Source of the DNA: Peptococcaceae bacterium BICA1-7
Lineage (GTDB): Bacteria > Bacillota > Desulfotomaculia > Desulfotomaculales > Desulfocucumaceae
Reading direction: 5' to 3'
NCBI GenBank assembly: GCA_000802095.1
Contig: JUEB01000024.1
Coordinates: forward strand, 1-64,000
DNA length: 64,000 nucleotides
Part shown: piece by piece, positions 8,656 through 18,111 of the stretch
Layout: every line of letters begins with the position of its first letter
Numbering within the stretch: position 1 is the stretch's first letter
Position numbers and translations under genes: made by a program
Notes under the pieces: model-generated
What the model saw: the letters and a program-made list of their open reading frames with translations, nothing else
What the model was told of the DNA's origin: nothing
Databases searched by the model: none

Positions 8656-11600
8656 TTGTTAAGATCAAAAGCCTTCCTTATACTCATCTGTTTCATAATA
8701 ATTTCTGTGGTGTTGCCTCCCGGCAATTCATATGCCGGCCTGACGGACTTCAAAGATCTTACCATGACCAGCCCGGAATATCCCTATATAAAATTTCTGA
8801 TTGAAAAAGATTTGATAAAAGGATACCCGGACGGCAATTTCTTGCCGGAGGGGCAAATCACCAGGGCCGAGGCGGCTGCCCTTCTGGTTAAGGCCGCAGG
8901 GCTTTCCCCGGAAAGAACCCCGGGCGCTGCTTTTATTGATGTAAGGCCGGAACACTGGGCCTGCGGTATTATCGAGTCTGCTGCTGCTGCCGGTATTATC
9001 AGGGGTGATCCTGATGGGCTCTTCAGGCCGGAAGATCCCGTCAGCCGGGCAGAGGTTGCTGTTCTGTTGCTTAAGCTGACCCAGGAGCCCCTTCCCTCAG
9101 TTGAACTGCCCCAATATGTTGCCGATGTGGGACCTGCTCATTGGGCGGGCCAATCAATTGCAGCCTCTTTAAGGGCCGGACTGCTTACCGGGGCTGATGG
9201 ATACAGCTTTTTGCCGGATCGCCCGGCCACCCGCGCCGAGGTGGCCAGGGGTCTGGCTATGATGATCAATCTGGCCCCAGAGCATAGAGCCGTGCCGCTG
9301 ACAGGTGTCCTGTCGCCAATTGAGGGTGAAGTTTTTGTAAAATACTCAATGGATTACACCAGGGTTAAAGATAAGGCCCAATGCACGGCGGGTGTGACGG
9401 TCAAGACCGGCCCCGGAGGGAGAGCCGAGATACGGTTCCCCGATGGATCCGGACTGCTGCTGGAGGAAAATACACTCCTCACTATAAAAGAGGCCAGGGG
9501 CCAGTCTACCATACTGAGGGACGGGTCACCGGGCGCTGTTATTGACTATTTGGAACTGGAACTGCCCCAGGGAAGGATTTTCGGGGGACTGGCGGCAGGA
9601 TACATATACGGGCAGGAGCAGTCCGGCCTTAAGGACAGTGGGCTGCCGGCGGCAAGGGCAGCGGAGCCGGGGGGTAAGTTGCTGGCCTCGACCTCTCTGC
9701 TGCCACCTGGCGTCTGGCCCAGTCTGGCCGTGGAGGACAACGTAGAACTGCCCTGGTGGGAAGAGGGCTACGATAAGCATGTGCGTGTACAGGTGGATAT
9801 GCCCTGGGGAGTGGCCGGCATAAGGGGCACCTTCTGGATGAACACTGTAAGCAGCCAGCAGCAGTCCACCAGTGTAATTGACGGCGCCGCCAGCCTGACT
9901 TCCAACGGTGTTACAGTGGGGGTGTCCTCCGGTCAGGAAAGTATAATCAATTCTCCATCATCCGCTCCGTCCCAGCCGGCAGGAATGACAGCCGGCCAGC
10001 AAAGGGCCTGGGCCGAGGTAAGCGCATGGGTGCAGGAAAGGGCCAGCGCTATACAAAACGCTGCTCCGGTGGTGAGCCCGGCAGCACCTGTGTTTAATAC
10101 CCTTCAGCCCTTACAGCCCCAGCAGTCGATCCTGCCCCCGCTGCCCCCGCTGCCGGATTTAAGCGGGCTGTTGGAATCAATGGACCAGACTACGGACCAG
10201 ACTACCACGGAGGTAACAAATACCAACCAGTCTGGCAGTCAGGATTCCGGCAGTCAGGATAATGACACTGTTTTACTGGGCTCCATGGGAAGCCTTACCG
10301 TAACGGTGGGTCAGCAGATGTCAGTAACGGCAGCTGTTTCCCCAGCTGATGCCGTTCTTACGGCTATCTCCAGTGATACCGGAATTGCCGTGGTTTCTGT
10401 GACGGACAAAACAATATATGTGGACGGAGTGGCCAATGGTACGGCCAATATCACGGTTACAGCCAGCAAATCCGGCTATGACACCGCCGAGATTACTTTC
10501 CCGGTAACCGTAAACAACGCCGGCCAGGTGTCCAGCCCTACTGCCATTCCTCCGGCCGGAACGTATAGCGGCGTCCAGTCAGTATCGCTCTCCACCCTGA
10601 CTGACGGGGCCGACATATGGTATACCACTGACGGCAGTGACCCCACCACCAGCGGCGCCAGGCAGCACTATAGCACCGCCTTTACTGTGGGGGACACTAA
10701 AACCGTCAAAGCCTATGCGGTTAAAGCAGGCCTTTCTGACAGCGATGTGGTTTCTTTTAACTATGTAATTAACATAAATAACACTATTTCACTGAACCCC
10801 ATAGGCAGCCTTATCGTAGAGATGGGTAAACAGGAGTGGGTAGTGGCTGCTGTTGACCCGACTGAAGCAGTTATCACGGCTTTTTCCAGTGATACAGGAA
10901 TAGCTGAAGTATCTGTGACAGGCAAAACTATATATGTGGACGGAGTGTCCAGCGGTACGGCAAATATAACTGTTACAGCCAGTATGGCCGGCTATGACAG
11001 TGCTCAAGTCAGTTTCGCGGTAACCGTTTCACTGCCTGCGGTGCCGGTGGCGGGCTGGTATACTCACAGCCTGATGTCAAAGGATGATGGGACTGTATGG
11101 GCCTGGGGAGATAACGGTTACGGCCAGATTGGCGACGGAACAGCCAGCGATCGCTATAGTCCGATGCAGGTCCTTGGCGCCGGCGGGGCGGGCTATCTTG
11201 ACAATGTTACCGCCCTTGACGCAGGGAGATATCACTCGGTGGCGCTGAAGACAGACGGAACAGTATGGGCCTGGGGAAGAAATAACATCGGGCAGCTGGG
11301 CAACGGCACTACTATAAACAGCTATACTCCGGTGCAGGTAAAAGGCCCCTCGGGAACAGGCTTCCTTACGGGTATAGTGGCCATTGCCTCCGGCTATCAG
11401 CATGTCGCTGCCCTCAGGAGTGACGGGGCTGTTTTTGCCTGGGGGAGTAATAACAGTGGTGAGCTTGGCAACGGCACAGAAAATGAAAGCAGTTTACCGG
11501 TGCAGGTGCTGTCCCCTGACGGAGCGGGCTACCTTACCGATATTATTGCCATAGCCGCCGGTAATCAGCACACCCTTGCCCTGCAGAGGAGCGGGAAGGT

Positions 11601-13515
11601 ATGGGTATGGGGGTCCAATGGCCTGGGTGAATTGGGAATAGGGGCCGTTGATTTTGCCAGCCACCCTTACCCGGTGCAGGTTACGGGATTAGACAGTTAC
11701 AACATATCGGCCATCTCAGCGGGAGAGTTCTTATCCATGGCCCTGAGCAGCGATGAAGGGGGCAAGATCTGGACATGGGGGGATAACGGAGTTGGCCCTT
11801 CAGGCGGCCTGGGCGGTCTGGGCGACGGAACACTGGCGTACTACAGGTCTTCACCCGTGCAGGTGGTGGATGTGGGAGGCGTAGGTCCCCTGACCGGAGT
11901 ATCGGCTATTGCCGCGGGGAACTATTTCACAGTGGCCTTAAAGGGGGATGGAACTGTCTTGACCTGGGGTGAGAATGAATACGGTGAACTGGGGATCGGC
12001 TCCTATGATTATGACGCTCACCCTATTCCCGTTCAGGTGCCGACGCTTTCAGGGATAACCGGCATATATGCAGGGTACCAGCATGTCTTTGCAAGTAATG
12101 ATGCCGGTGATGTGTGGGGCTGGGGCACCAATTCCAGCGGTCAGCTGGGGAATGGGACAACAAGCACCAGAGTAGTCTCTCCGATCTTGCTGCACAGCCT
12201 GGACGGGGCGGTGGCGGCGAGCCCGCTGACAATTGTTATGGCCAGTGTGGCGGCCGATGGTTTTGGGGGAGACGGGTACAGTGAGTATCCTTCTATAAGC
12301 TCCGACGGGCGTTATGTGGCCTTTTACTCCGATGCGTCCGACCTGGTGGCGGGTGATGGCAATTCCACCGATGATATATTCGTCAGGGATTTGCAGAACA
12401 ATAGCACCGAAAGGATAAGCGTTTCTGCAGGGGGGACGGACTCAAACAGCAACAGCTACCTGCCTTCGCTCAGCGCGGATGGGCGTTACGTGTCCTTCAT
12501 TTCGGCTGCCAGCAACCTGGTGGCCGGGGACAGCAACAATAAATGGGATGTTTTTGTCCGGGACAGGCAGTTGGGAAGCACATACCGGGTAAGCGTTCCC
12601 GACCTTTCCTCCCAGGGGACGCTGGGAAGTGAGGCCAATAATGACTCCTATGCCAGCTATTTTACTATGTTTTGCCCGTCTGTAAGCAGCGATGGGCGCT
12701 ACATTGCCTTTGCCTCCCAGGCCAGCAACCTTGTGCTGGGGGATACCAACGCCACAACCGACGTTTTCGTACATGACCGGCAGACCGGCGAAACTGTCAG
12801 TGCCAGCGTATACGGCAGCGGCACCGGGGGCAACGACTGGAGCATGAAGCCATCCATCAGCGCCGATGGGCGTTATGTAGCCTTTATATCGAACGCCAGC
12901 AACCTGGTGGCCGGGGATACTAACAACAATCCTGATGTGTTCGTGCGGGACCTGTTTTCTGGTGAGACAGTGAGGGTGAGTGTGGCCGGTGACGGCACTC
13001 AGGGAAACTATTTTAGCGGCGCAATTTTCTATCCCTCAGATCACGAGGGCAATGTATCCATCAGCGCCGACGGCCGGTATGTGGTCTTTGACTCTCTGGC
13101 TAACAACCTTGCTCCCGGAGACACCAATGGCGCCACGGACATATTTGTACATGACCGTGACACGGATGAGGACGGGATATATGACGAGCCCGGGGCGGTA
13201 TCCACAGCCATGGTCAGCGTATCCAGCGCTGGGGACCAGGCCAACAGCTACAGCGAAAAGCCGTCAATCAGTCCCAGCGGCCGCTATGTGGCCTTTGTGT
13301 CGCAGGCTACAAACCTGGCGGCCGGAGCAACTACTTCCATAGACAGGATATATATCCGGGACCTGCAGCTTAATACCACCGAAAGGGCAAGCGCTTATAC
13401 AGGCCGCTGGCCCTGTGTGTCCAACGACGGCAGGGTGGCCTTCTACTCGGCCTCCACCAATTTGCTGCCCGAGGATACCAATGTGTATAATGATGTTTTC
13501 GTTCGACTCCCTTAA
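8656..13515 (+). CDS. Giant secreted SLH-FecR-Ig-RCC1-PD40 surface protein
   Basis: An exported 1619-aa surface protein. TTG start with GGGAGA 8 nt upstream. Residues 1-28 are a signal peptide. Three SLH domains (about 32-83, 84-143, 154-206) should anchor it to secondary cell-wall polymer. A FecR-like domain follows (about 218-420), then a Pro/Gln-rich linker. Two near-duplicate Ig-like modules (about 540-623 and 713-793, both with TIYVDGV.. GTANITVTAS) flank a chitobiase-C-terminal-like module (625-701, WYTTDGSDPTT). Seven RCC1 repeats (about 795-1188, such as WAWGRNNIGQLGNGT) make a full propeller. Seven PD40/TolB-like blades follow (about 1205-1619, SxDGRYVAF). Function unknown; adhesion or carbohydrate/protein binding is inferred. 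It is monocistronic with a terminator after it. Confidence 0.9.
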   Translation: MLRSKAFLILICFIIISVVLPPGNSYAGLTDFKDLTMTSPEYPYIKFLIEKDLIKGYPDGNFLPEGQITRAEAAALLVKAAGLSPERTPGAAFIDVRPEHWACGIIESAAAAGIIRGDPDGLFRPEDPVSRAEVAVLLLKLTQEPLPSVELPQYVADVGPAHWAGQSIAASLRAGLLTGADGYSFLPDRPATRAEVARGLAMMINLAPEHRAVPLTGVLSPIEGEVFVKYSMDYTRVKDKAQCTAGVTVKTGPGGRAEIRFPDGSGLLLEENTLLTIKEARGQSTILRDGSPGAVIDYLELELPQGRIFGGLAAGYIYGQEQSGLKDSGLPAARAAEPGGKLLASTSLLPPGVWPSLAVEDNVELPWWEEGYDKHVRVQVDMPWGVAGIRGTFWMNTVSSQQQSTSVIDGAASLTSNGVTVGVSSGQESIINSPSSAPSQPAGMTAGQQRAWAEVSAWVQERASAIQNAAPVVSPAAPVFNTLQPLQPQQSILPPLPPLPDLSGLLESMDQTTDQTTTEVTNTNQSGSQDSGSQDNDTVLLGSMGSLTVTVGQQMSVTAAVSPADAVLTAISSDTGIAVVSVTDKTIYVDGVANGTANITVTASKSGYDTAEITFPVTVNNAGQVSSPTAIPPAGTYSGVQSVSLSTLTDGADIWYTTDGSDPTTSGARQHYSTAFTVGDTKTVKAYAVKAGLSDSDVVSFNYVININNTISLNPIGSLIVEMGKQEWVVAAVDPTEAVITAFSSDTGIAEVSVTGKTIYVDGVSSGTANITVTASMAGYDSAQVSFAVTVSLPAVPVAGWYTHSLMSKDDGTVWAWGDNGYGQIGDGTASDRYSPMQVLGAGGAGYLDNVTALDAGRYHSVALKTDGTVWAWGRNNIGQLGNGTTINSYTPVQVKGPSGTGFLTGIVAIASGYQHVAALRSDGAVFAWGSNNSGELGNGTENESSLPVQVLSPDGAGYLTDIIAIAAGNQHTLALQRSGKVWVWGSNGLGELGIGAVDFASHPYPVQVTGLDSYNISAISAGEFLSMALSSDEGGKIWTWGDNGVGPSGGLGGLGDGTLAYYRSSPVQVVDVGGVGPLTGVSAIAAGNYFTVALKGDGTVLTWGENEYGELGIGSYDYDAHPIPVQVPTLSGITGIYAGYQHVFASNDAGDVWGWGTNSSGQLGNGTTSTRVVSPILLHSLDGAVAASPLTIVMASVAADGFGGDGYSEYPSISSDGRYVAFYSDASDLVAGDGNSTDDIFVRDLQNNSTERISVSAGGTDSNSNSYLPSLSADGRYVSFISAASNLVAGDSNNKWDVFVRDRQLGSTYRVSVPDLSSQGTLGSEANNDSYASYFTMFCPSVSSDGRYIAFASQASNLVLGDTNATTDVFVHDRQTGETVSASVYGSGTGGNDWSMKPSISADGRYVAFISNASNLVAGDTNNNPDVFVRDLFSGETVRVSVAGDGTQGNYFSGAIFYPSDHEGNVSISADGRYVVFDSLANNLAPGDTNGATDIFVHDRDTDEDGIYDEPGAVSTAMVSVSSAGDQANSYSEKPSISPSGRYVAFVSQATNLAAGATTSIDRIYIRDLQLNTTERASAYTGRWPCVSNDGRVAFYSASTNLLPEDTNVYNDVFVRLP

Positions 13516-13566
13516 AAAAGACAATAGGGCATTTGTAAATGTATATATTTGATCAATATAGTCCGG

Positions 13567-13592
13567 CCCGGGTTTTACCCGGGTCTTTTTGT
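13567..13592 (+). terminator. Terminator of the giant SLH gene
   Basis: CCCGGG, loop TTTTA, CCCGGG, then TCTTTTTG, 50 nt after the stop codon. Confidence 0.85.
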
Positions 13593-13678
13593 AAGCAAAT
13601 ATAAGGCTTTTTATATAGACTTTTACTTTTTTATTCTATGTTATAATTAATCAGATGCCATAAGGAGGTTATTGTATA

Positions 13679-14614
13679 GTGCTGACAGTAGCCGAAGAAA
13701 TAAAAATTACCGTTATTATTGACAATTATTACGATGGCCTTTTAATGCCCGGGGCAAACTTTAACAGGCACAGGTTCCTTAAGCCCTCCGGGGGGGAAAT
13801 AGCCCGGCTGGCTCCACATATTTCCGCCGAACACGGCTTTGGCTGTCACATAGAGGTTGCCGCCGGCGGCCAAAAAAGTGCCCTGCTGATGGACTTCGGG
13901 GTTTCTGAAAACGGCGCGGCCAACAACATAAAGGCTCTGGGGCTGGATCTTTCCGTGGTGGGGGCGGCAGTGCTCAGTCACGGCCACTACGACCATTTTG
14001 GAGGTCTGGAGAATGTAATGAGGCTTGCTGGAAAAAAGCTTCCTCTTTATGTAGGCAGTGAAACTTTTTCCGGCAGGTGCATAACCCTCCCCGGCATGAG
14101 GGTGGACCTGGGCCGACTGGACCCGCAGAGAGTTGAGGCGGCCGGCTGTGAAATAAGGGAAATAAACATTTCGGAGGAAATACTGCCGGGTGTGCTGGCC
14201 TTGGGGCCAATTCCCAGGGTCACTGATTTTGAGCAGGGATCACCCATCCTGGCGGTGGAGAGGGACGGAGGCATAGTCCAGGATGATTTCCCCGGGGAAA
14301 TCAATCTTGCTTTCAATACCGGCAGTGGGCTGGTTATCCTTACCGCCTGCGCCCATAATGGGATAGTAAACATTGTCCGCAGGGCGGTGGAGCTAACCGG
14401 GGTGGATAAGATTCACGCCATTCTGGGCGGGTTCCACCTTTCCGGCACCCCGGCGGAGAAAATTGAAAAGACCGTTGACGCTCTGGCCGGGATGGGGCTG
14501 GACCAGATTGTTCCCATGCACTGCACAGGTTTTGATGCTCTTAAGCTGTTCTCGGAGCGGATGCCCGCCCAATTCACTCTGTATTCCGCAGGAACAAGGT
14601 ACGTGTATTGCTAA
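13679..14614 (+). CDS. Metallo-beta-lactamase-fold hydrolase
   Basis: A 311-aa cytoplasmic MBL-fold protein. The zinc motif SHGHYDHFGG is at about residues 99-108 and further metal ligands are expected in TACAHNG (~221-227) and near GGFHLSG (~249-255). The last HCTG is at about 281. This arrangement fits the DHPMP/MptA-like subgroup often annotated as 7,8-dihydropterin-6-methyl-aminobenzene-phosphate synthase, whose real role in bacteria is not settled. GTG start with a strong AAGGAGG at 13662-13668, and a TATAAT at 13642-13647. It is monocistronic, between a terminator and a repeat element. Confidence 0.82.
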   Translation: MLTVAEEIKITVIIDNYYDGLLMPGANFNRHRFLKPSGGEIARLAPHISAEHGFGCHIEVAAGGQKSALLMDFGVSENGAANNIKALGLDLSVVGAAVLSHGHYDHFGGLENVMRLAGKKLPLYVGSETFSGRCITLPGMRVDLGRLDPQRVEAAGCEIREINISEEILPGVLALGPIPRVTDFEQGSPILAVERDGGIVQDDFPGEINLAFNTGSGLVILTACAHNGIVNIVRRAVELTGVDKIHAILGGFHLSGTPAEKIEKTVDALAGMGLDQIVPMHCTGFDALKLFSERMPAQFTLYSAGTRYVYC

Positions 14615-14628
14615 CGGGCACTGCTTCC

Positions 14629-14780
14629 CGGTCAGAATACAGCAGTCAGAATACAGAATTCAGAATTCCATGCCGGGCTCTGCGGGCAGAGCCCGGAGCC
14701 AGAGATTGACCTGTAATTGGCATATAAGAAATGCTTTCACTCATTCTGAATTCTGACTCCTGTATTCTGAATTCCGACCG
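14629..14780. repeat. Heptamer inverted element E2 (type A)
   Basis: The left arm CGGTCAGAATACAGCAGTCAG and on to 14668 faces a right arm from 14742 to 14780 ending TTCCGACCG. Both are period-7 arrays of GAATACA/GCAGTCA/GAATTCA units. The core holds a hairpin, CCGGGCTCTGC GGGCAGAGCCCGG (about 14673-14695), and GGCATATAAGAAATGC (about 14719-14734), which recurs in E7. The tail after the right arm ends in TTTCAGTATAAG, also shared with E5 and E7. It fills the gap between the MBL-fold gene and priA. Confidence 0.85.
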
Positions 14781-14818
14781 TATATTAATTTCAGTATAAG
14801 TAGGTAGTAGAGGTTTAT

Positions 14819-17059
14819 ATGGAAAACCGGATGTATGCAGAGGTGCTGGTTGACGTCGGCGCCCGGAAAATTAACCAGGTGTTTCACTACTCAGTTCCCT
14901 CCGGCCTGGCAGGAAGGTTAAAGGCCGGCTGCATGGTTATGGTCCCCTTCGGTGGAAGGAGGGCCGGGGGCTTTGTTACCGGCTTTAGTCCTCTGCCCGA
15001 GGGGCTGGCCGGAAGGACACAAATAAAGGAAATTCTGGAGTTACTGGATGAGGGGCCTGTATATACCCCTGCCCAGATGGACCTGGCCATATGGATGGCC
15101 GACTTTTACCTTTGTCCCCTGGTTACTGCACTCAATTCAATAATATGGCCCAGGATACAGGGGATGGCTGTAAAAACAGTAAGAGGAATTTATCCGGCGG
15201 ATATTACCGGTGACCAGGGATATTTGGACAGGCTGACTCCAAAAAGGCGGCAGGCCTGGGAGGTCGCAGGGGAGCGTCCGGGCCTGACCAGGAAGGATTT
15301 GGCAAGAGCAGCCGGGGTATCTGTCAGCGTTATAGACAGTCTGGTTTCCGGTGGGCTGCTTTATTACGGCAGCATTGAGACGCGCCGGGACCCATACCCG
15401 GAGGAAGGCCCTGCCGCAGGGAGAGGCTTTTTGCTTACTTCGAACCAGTCAATGGCCCTGCAGGAGATTAGCAGAGCCATTGACAGGTCCGCCAGGGAGG
15501 TTTTTTTGCTGTTCGGGGTCACCAGCAGCGGTAAGACCGAGGTATACCTGAGGTCTATTGAGCATACCCTGGCCCGGGGCAGGCAGTCGGTGGTCATGGT
15601 TCCAGAAATTTCTCTTACGCCACAGATGGTTTCGGCCTTTAAAGGACAGTTCGGAGATCGCGTGGCCGTGCTGCACAGCAGGCTTTCCCATGGGGAGAGA
15701 TATGATGAGTGGAGGCGTATAGCCTCCGGAGAGGCCCCGGTGGTGCTGGGGGCCAGGTCAGCCTCCTTTGCCCCGCTGGAAAACCCCGGCCTAATTATAC
15801 TGGATGAGGAGCATGAGAACTCGTACAAGCAGGAGGAGAACCCCCGCTATCATGCCCGGGACGTGGCTCTCTGGCTGGCTGGAAGGTTTAAGGCAGTGGC
15901 TGTTTTGGGCAGCGCCACCCCGGCTTTGGAGTCCTATTACAGGGCCCAGCCCGGCGGGCCATACAGTCTGTTGACCCTTCCCGGGAGGGTGGAGAGGCGT
16001 CCTTTGCCCGGTGTGCGGGTTATAGATATGCGGGAGGAAATAAAAGAGGGGAATGCCGGTCTATTCAGCCGTGCCCTGGTTGCGGCGGTGAAAGAGAAGC
16101 TGAAGCGGCGGGAGCAGGTTATACTGTTCCTGAACAGGAGGGGGTACTCCACCTTTGTGGTCTGCAGGGACTGCGGGCTGGTGCTTAAGTGTCCCCACTG
16201 CGATATTTCCCTGACCTACCATGCAGGAGGGTCACTGCGCTGCCACTACTGCAACCATGTGGCAGCCGCCCCGGGCAGTTGTCCGGACTGCGGCAGCAGC
16301 CACCTGGGCTATTTCGGCACCGGCACCCAGAAGATTGAGGAAGAGGTGACCAGGGTTTTCCCGGAGGCCAGGGTTATCCGCATGGACAGCGACACCACCT
16401 CCAGAAAGGGGTCCCACGGCAGGATATTGAAAGAATTCAGGGAGGGCGGGGCCGATATACTGGTAGGCACACAGATGGTGGCCAAGGGACTGGATATACC
16501 CGGAGTCACTCTGGTTGGTGTGGTGGGCGCTGATCTGACACTGCACATGCCGGACTTTCGCTCAGCTGAGAGGACCTTTCAACTGGTAGCCCAGGTTGCC
16601 GGCCGGGCCGGTCGGGGTGATGTGCCCGGTGAGGTGCTGGTGCAGACTTATTCTCCGGACCACTATTCGATCATGTACGCCTCAAGGCATGATTACATAA
16701 GCTTTTATAAGCATGAAATGGAAATACGCAAGGCCCTTCAATACCCACCTTACACTAGGCTGGCCAGGGTGCTTTTTACCGGAAAGGATGAGGACACAGT
16801 GAAAAAGGCTGCGGAAGGGCTGGCTGCTGTTCTGACCGGGATGGCCGGGATGGATCAATTTGGGGGCATTGAGATATTGGGGCCGGCCGCAGCCCCCCTG
16901 CCCAGGATAAAGGACAGGTACCGCCACCACCTGGTGGTCAAGTCAAAAAGCGGTAAAATACTCCGCAGTCTTTTGAAAAACATGATGAATAGAGTAGAAT
17001 TAAAGGGCAGAGACGGGGTCAACATCAGTGTGGATATTGACCCGCAGAATTTGATGTGA
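14819..17059 (+). CDS. priA: Primosomal replication restart helicase PriA
   Basis: A 746-aa DNA helicase that reloads the replisome at stalled forks. The N-terminal ~110 residues are the DNA-binding domain (VFHYSVPSGL...VMVPFGGRRAGGFV). Walker A is GVTSSGKTE near residue 236 and the DEEH box, LDEEHENSYKQEENPRYHARD, is near 327. The PriA-specific zinc-binding insert has eight cysteines in four pairs (CRDC, CPHC, CHYC, CPDC; about 447-500). The final helicase motif, QVAGRAGRGDVPGEV, follows. ATG start with AGAGG upstream. It begins the housekeeping block that continues with def, fmt and rsmB, the same order as in many Firmicutes. Confidence 0.97.
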   Translation: MENRMYAEVLVDVGARKINQVFHYSVPSGLAGRLKAGCMVMVPFGGRRAGGFVTGFSPLPEGLAGRTQIKEILELLDEGPVYTPAQMDLAIWMADFYLCPLVTALNSIIWPRIQGMAVKTVRGIYPADITGDQGYLDRLTPKRRQAWEVAGERPGLTRKDLARAAGVSVSVIDSLVSGGLLYYGSIETRRDPYPEEGPAAGRGFLLTSNQSMALQEISRAIDRSAREVFLLFGVTSSGKTEVYLRSIEHTLARGRQSVVMVPEISLTPQMVSAFKGQFGDRVAVLHSRLSHGERYDEWRRIASGEAPVVLGARSASFAPLENPGLIILDEEHENSYKQEENPRYHARDVALWLAGRFKAVAVLGSATPALESYYRAQPGGPYSLLTLPGRVERRPLPGVRVIDMREEIKEGNAGLFSRALVAAVKEKLKRREQVILFLNRRGYSTFVVCRDCGLVLKCPHCDISLTYHAGGSLRCHYCNHVAAAPGSCPDCGSSHLGYFGTGTQKIEEEVTRVFPEARVIRMDSDTTSRKGSHGRILKEFREGGADILVGTQMVAKGLDIPGVTLVGVVGADLTLHMPDFRSAERTFQLVAQVAGRAGRGDVPGEVLVQTYSPDHYSIMYASRHDYISFYKHEMEIRKALQYPPYTRLARVLFTGKDEDTVKKAAEGLAAVLTGMAGMDQFGGIEILGPAAAPLPRIKDRYRHHLVVKSKSGKILRSLLKNMMNRVELKGRDGVNISVDIDPQNLM

Positions 17060-17173
17060 TATTGTTAACCGGCATTGGAATACAACAAATATATACTGAA
17101 ATTCTCTTCTGCCGGAATACCAAAAGTAAGTAACCCGGAACCCACCAGGGAGAATGAAAATAGGGTCCTCTTT

Positions 17174-17334
17174 AAGCCACAGAGAACACAGAGGACACAG
17201 AGTTTTTAGACCTGCTTGAATGCTATTATGAAGTTATTATTAAATAGAAAATTCTCTACTTTTCTACTCTGTCTTAGACCTGAGAGTAATGCCTGAGAGT
17301 AAATTCTCTGTGATCTCTGTGTCCTCTGTGGCCA
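17174..17334. repeat. Heptamer inverted element E3 (CACAGAG type)
   Basis: The left arm AGCCACAGAGAACACAGAGG and on to 17202 faces the right arm ATTCTCTGTGATCTCTGTGTCCTCTGTGG (17304-17332). The unit is near ACAGAGG with period 7. The arms enclose about 100 nt containing a TGAGAGTAATGCCTGAGAGTAA duplication. The whole 340-nt gap between priA and def (17060-17402) is otherwise without genes; GAATACC near 17113 hints at a further decayed arm. Confidence 0.75.
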
Positions 17335-17402
17335 ATAAAGACCATAGAGACTTTCAGTCAGTGTAAGATTTTCATAAAAGCCAAAATGGAAGGGTGAGAT
17401 CT

Positions 17403-17858
17403 TTGGCGGTATACAGAATAATTGAAGATGGCGATGAGGTGCTTAGGGAGAAGGCAAAAGAGGTAAAAGCGGTCACTCCCAATATAATTAAGCTCCTGAA
17501 TAACATGCGGGACACTATGTACGCCAATAAAGGAGTGGGGCTTGCCGCCCCCCAGATAGGCGTATCTAAAAGAGTGATTGTGGTGGATGTGGGCGAGGGA
17601 CTGACAGAGCTTATAAACCCCAGGATAATTGAAGCCTCCGGTCAGTTAAAGGACACCGAGGGGTGCTTAAGCCTGCCCGATATGGTGGGGGATGTGATCA
17701 GGTCCGCCGAAATCAGGGTAAAGGGACTTAACCGGGACGGGGCGGAGATTGAAATCAAGGCCGGCGGCTATGAGGCCAGGGCCTTCCAGCATGAGATAGA
17801 TCACCTGGAGGGTATTTTATTTATCGATAAAGCCGAAAATATTCGAAAGGTGAAATGA
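17403..17858 (+). CDS. def: Peptide deformylase
   Basis: Metalloenzyme that removes the formyl group from the N-terminal methionine of new proteins, 151 aa. All three family motifs are present: [10 protein letters not shown] (~43-52), EGCLSLP (~88-94) with the metal cysteine, and HEIDHLEG (~131-138) with two metal histidines and the catalytic glutamate. I chose the TTG at 17403 ([21 protein letters not shown]) over a GTG at 17394, because the GGGTGAG ribosome-binding site ends about 5 nt before it and the protein then matches the family N-terminus. It sits between priA and fmt, which makes the formyl group's donor reaction its neighbour. Confidence 0.95.
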   Translation: MAVYRIIEDGDEVLREKAKEVKAVTPNIIKLLNNMRDTMYANKGVGLAAPQIGVSKRVIVVDVGEGLTELINPRIIEASGQLKDTEGCLSLPDMVGDVIRSAEIRVKGLNRDGAEIEIKAGGYEARAFQHEIDHLEGILFIDKAENIRKVK

Positions 17859-17878
17859 CCCCAGGAGGCCGAATTAGT

Positions 17879-18075
17879 GGGTCGGGAGACATGCTAACAG
17901 GCATTGCTTTCTGGTCAGGAGACAGGAGACTGCCCAGAGGTAATACCTTAGGTCGGGAGACAGGAGGATTAGGCATTCCTGATAAGAAGATTACTACTGA
18001 TGCTTAGTGCGGTATTCTAGCTTCATGTCACAGCATGCAAAACTCCCGTCTCCCGGCTACTGTCTCCCGACCCGG
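17879..18075. repeat. Heptamer inverted element E4 (type B, GGGAGAC)
   Basis: GGTCAGGAGACAGGAGACTG at 17912-17934 and GGTCGGGAGACAGGAGG at 17951-17968 are left arrays. The right arm, ACTCCCGTCTCCCGG...TGTCTCCCGACC, spans 18042-18072. Between the two left arrays is GGTAATACCT. After them comes AGGCATTCCTGAT. The stretch 17911-17992 is close to a copy of 33128-33212 (E6). The leader TAACAGGCATTGCTTTCTGG resembles TAACGGGCACTGCTTCCCGG before E2, which links type A and type B. Confidence 0.85.
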
Positions 18076-18111
18076 GGTAATACTATTTAGCAAAAAAATG
18101 GAGGAAGAACC

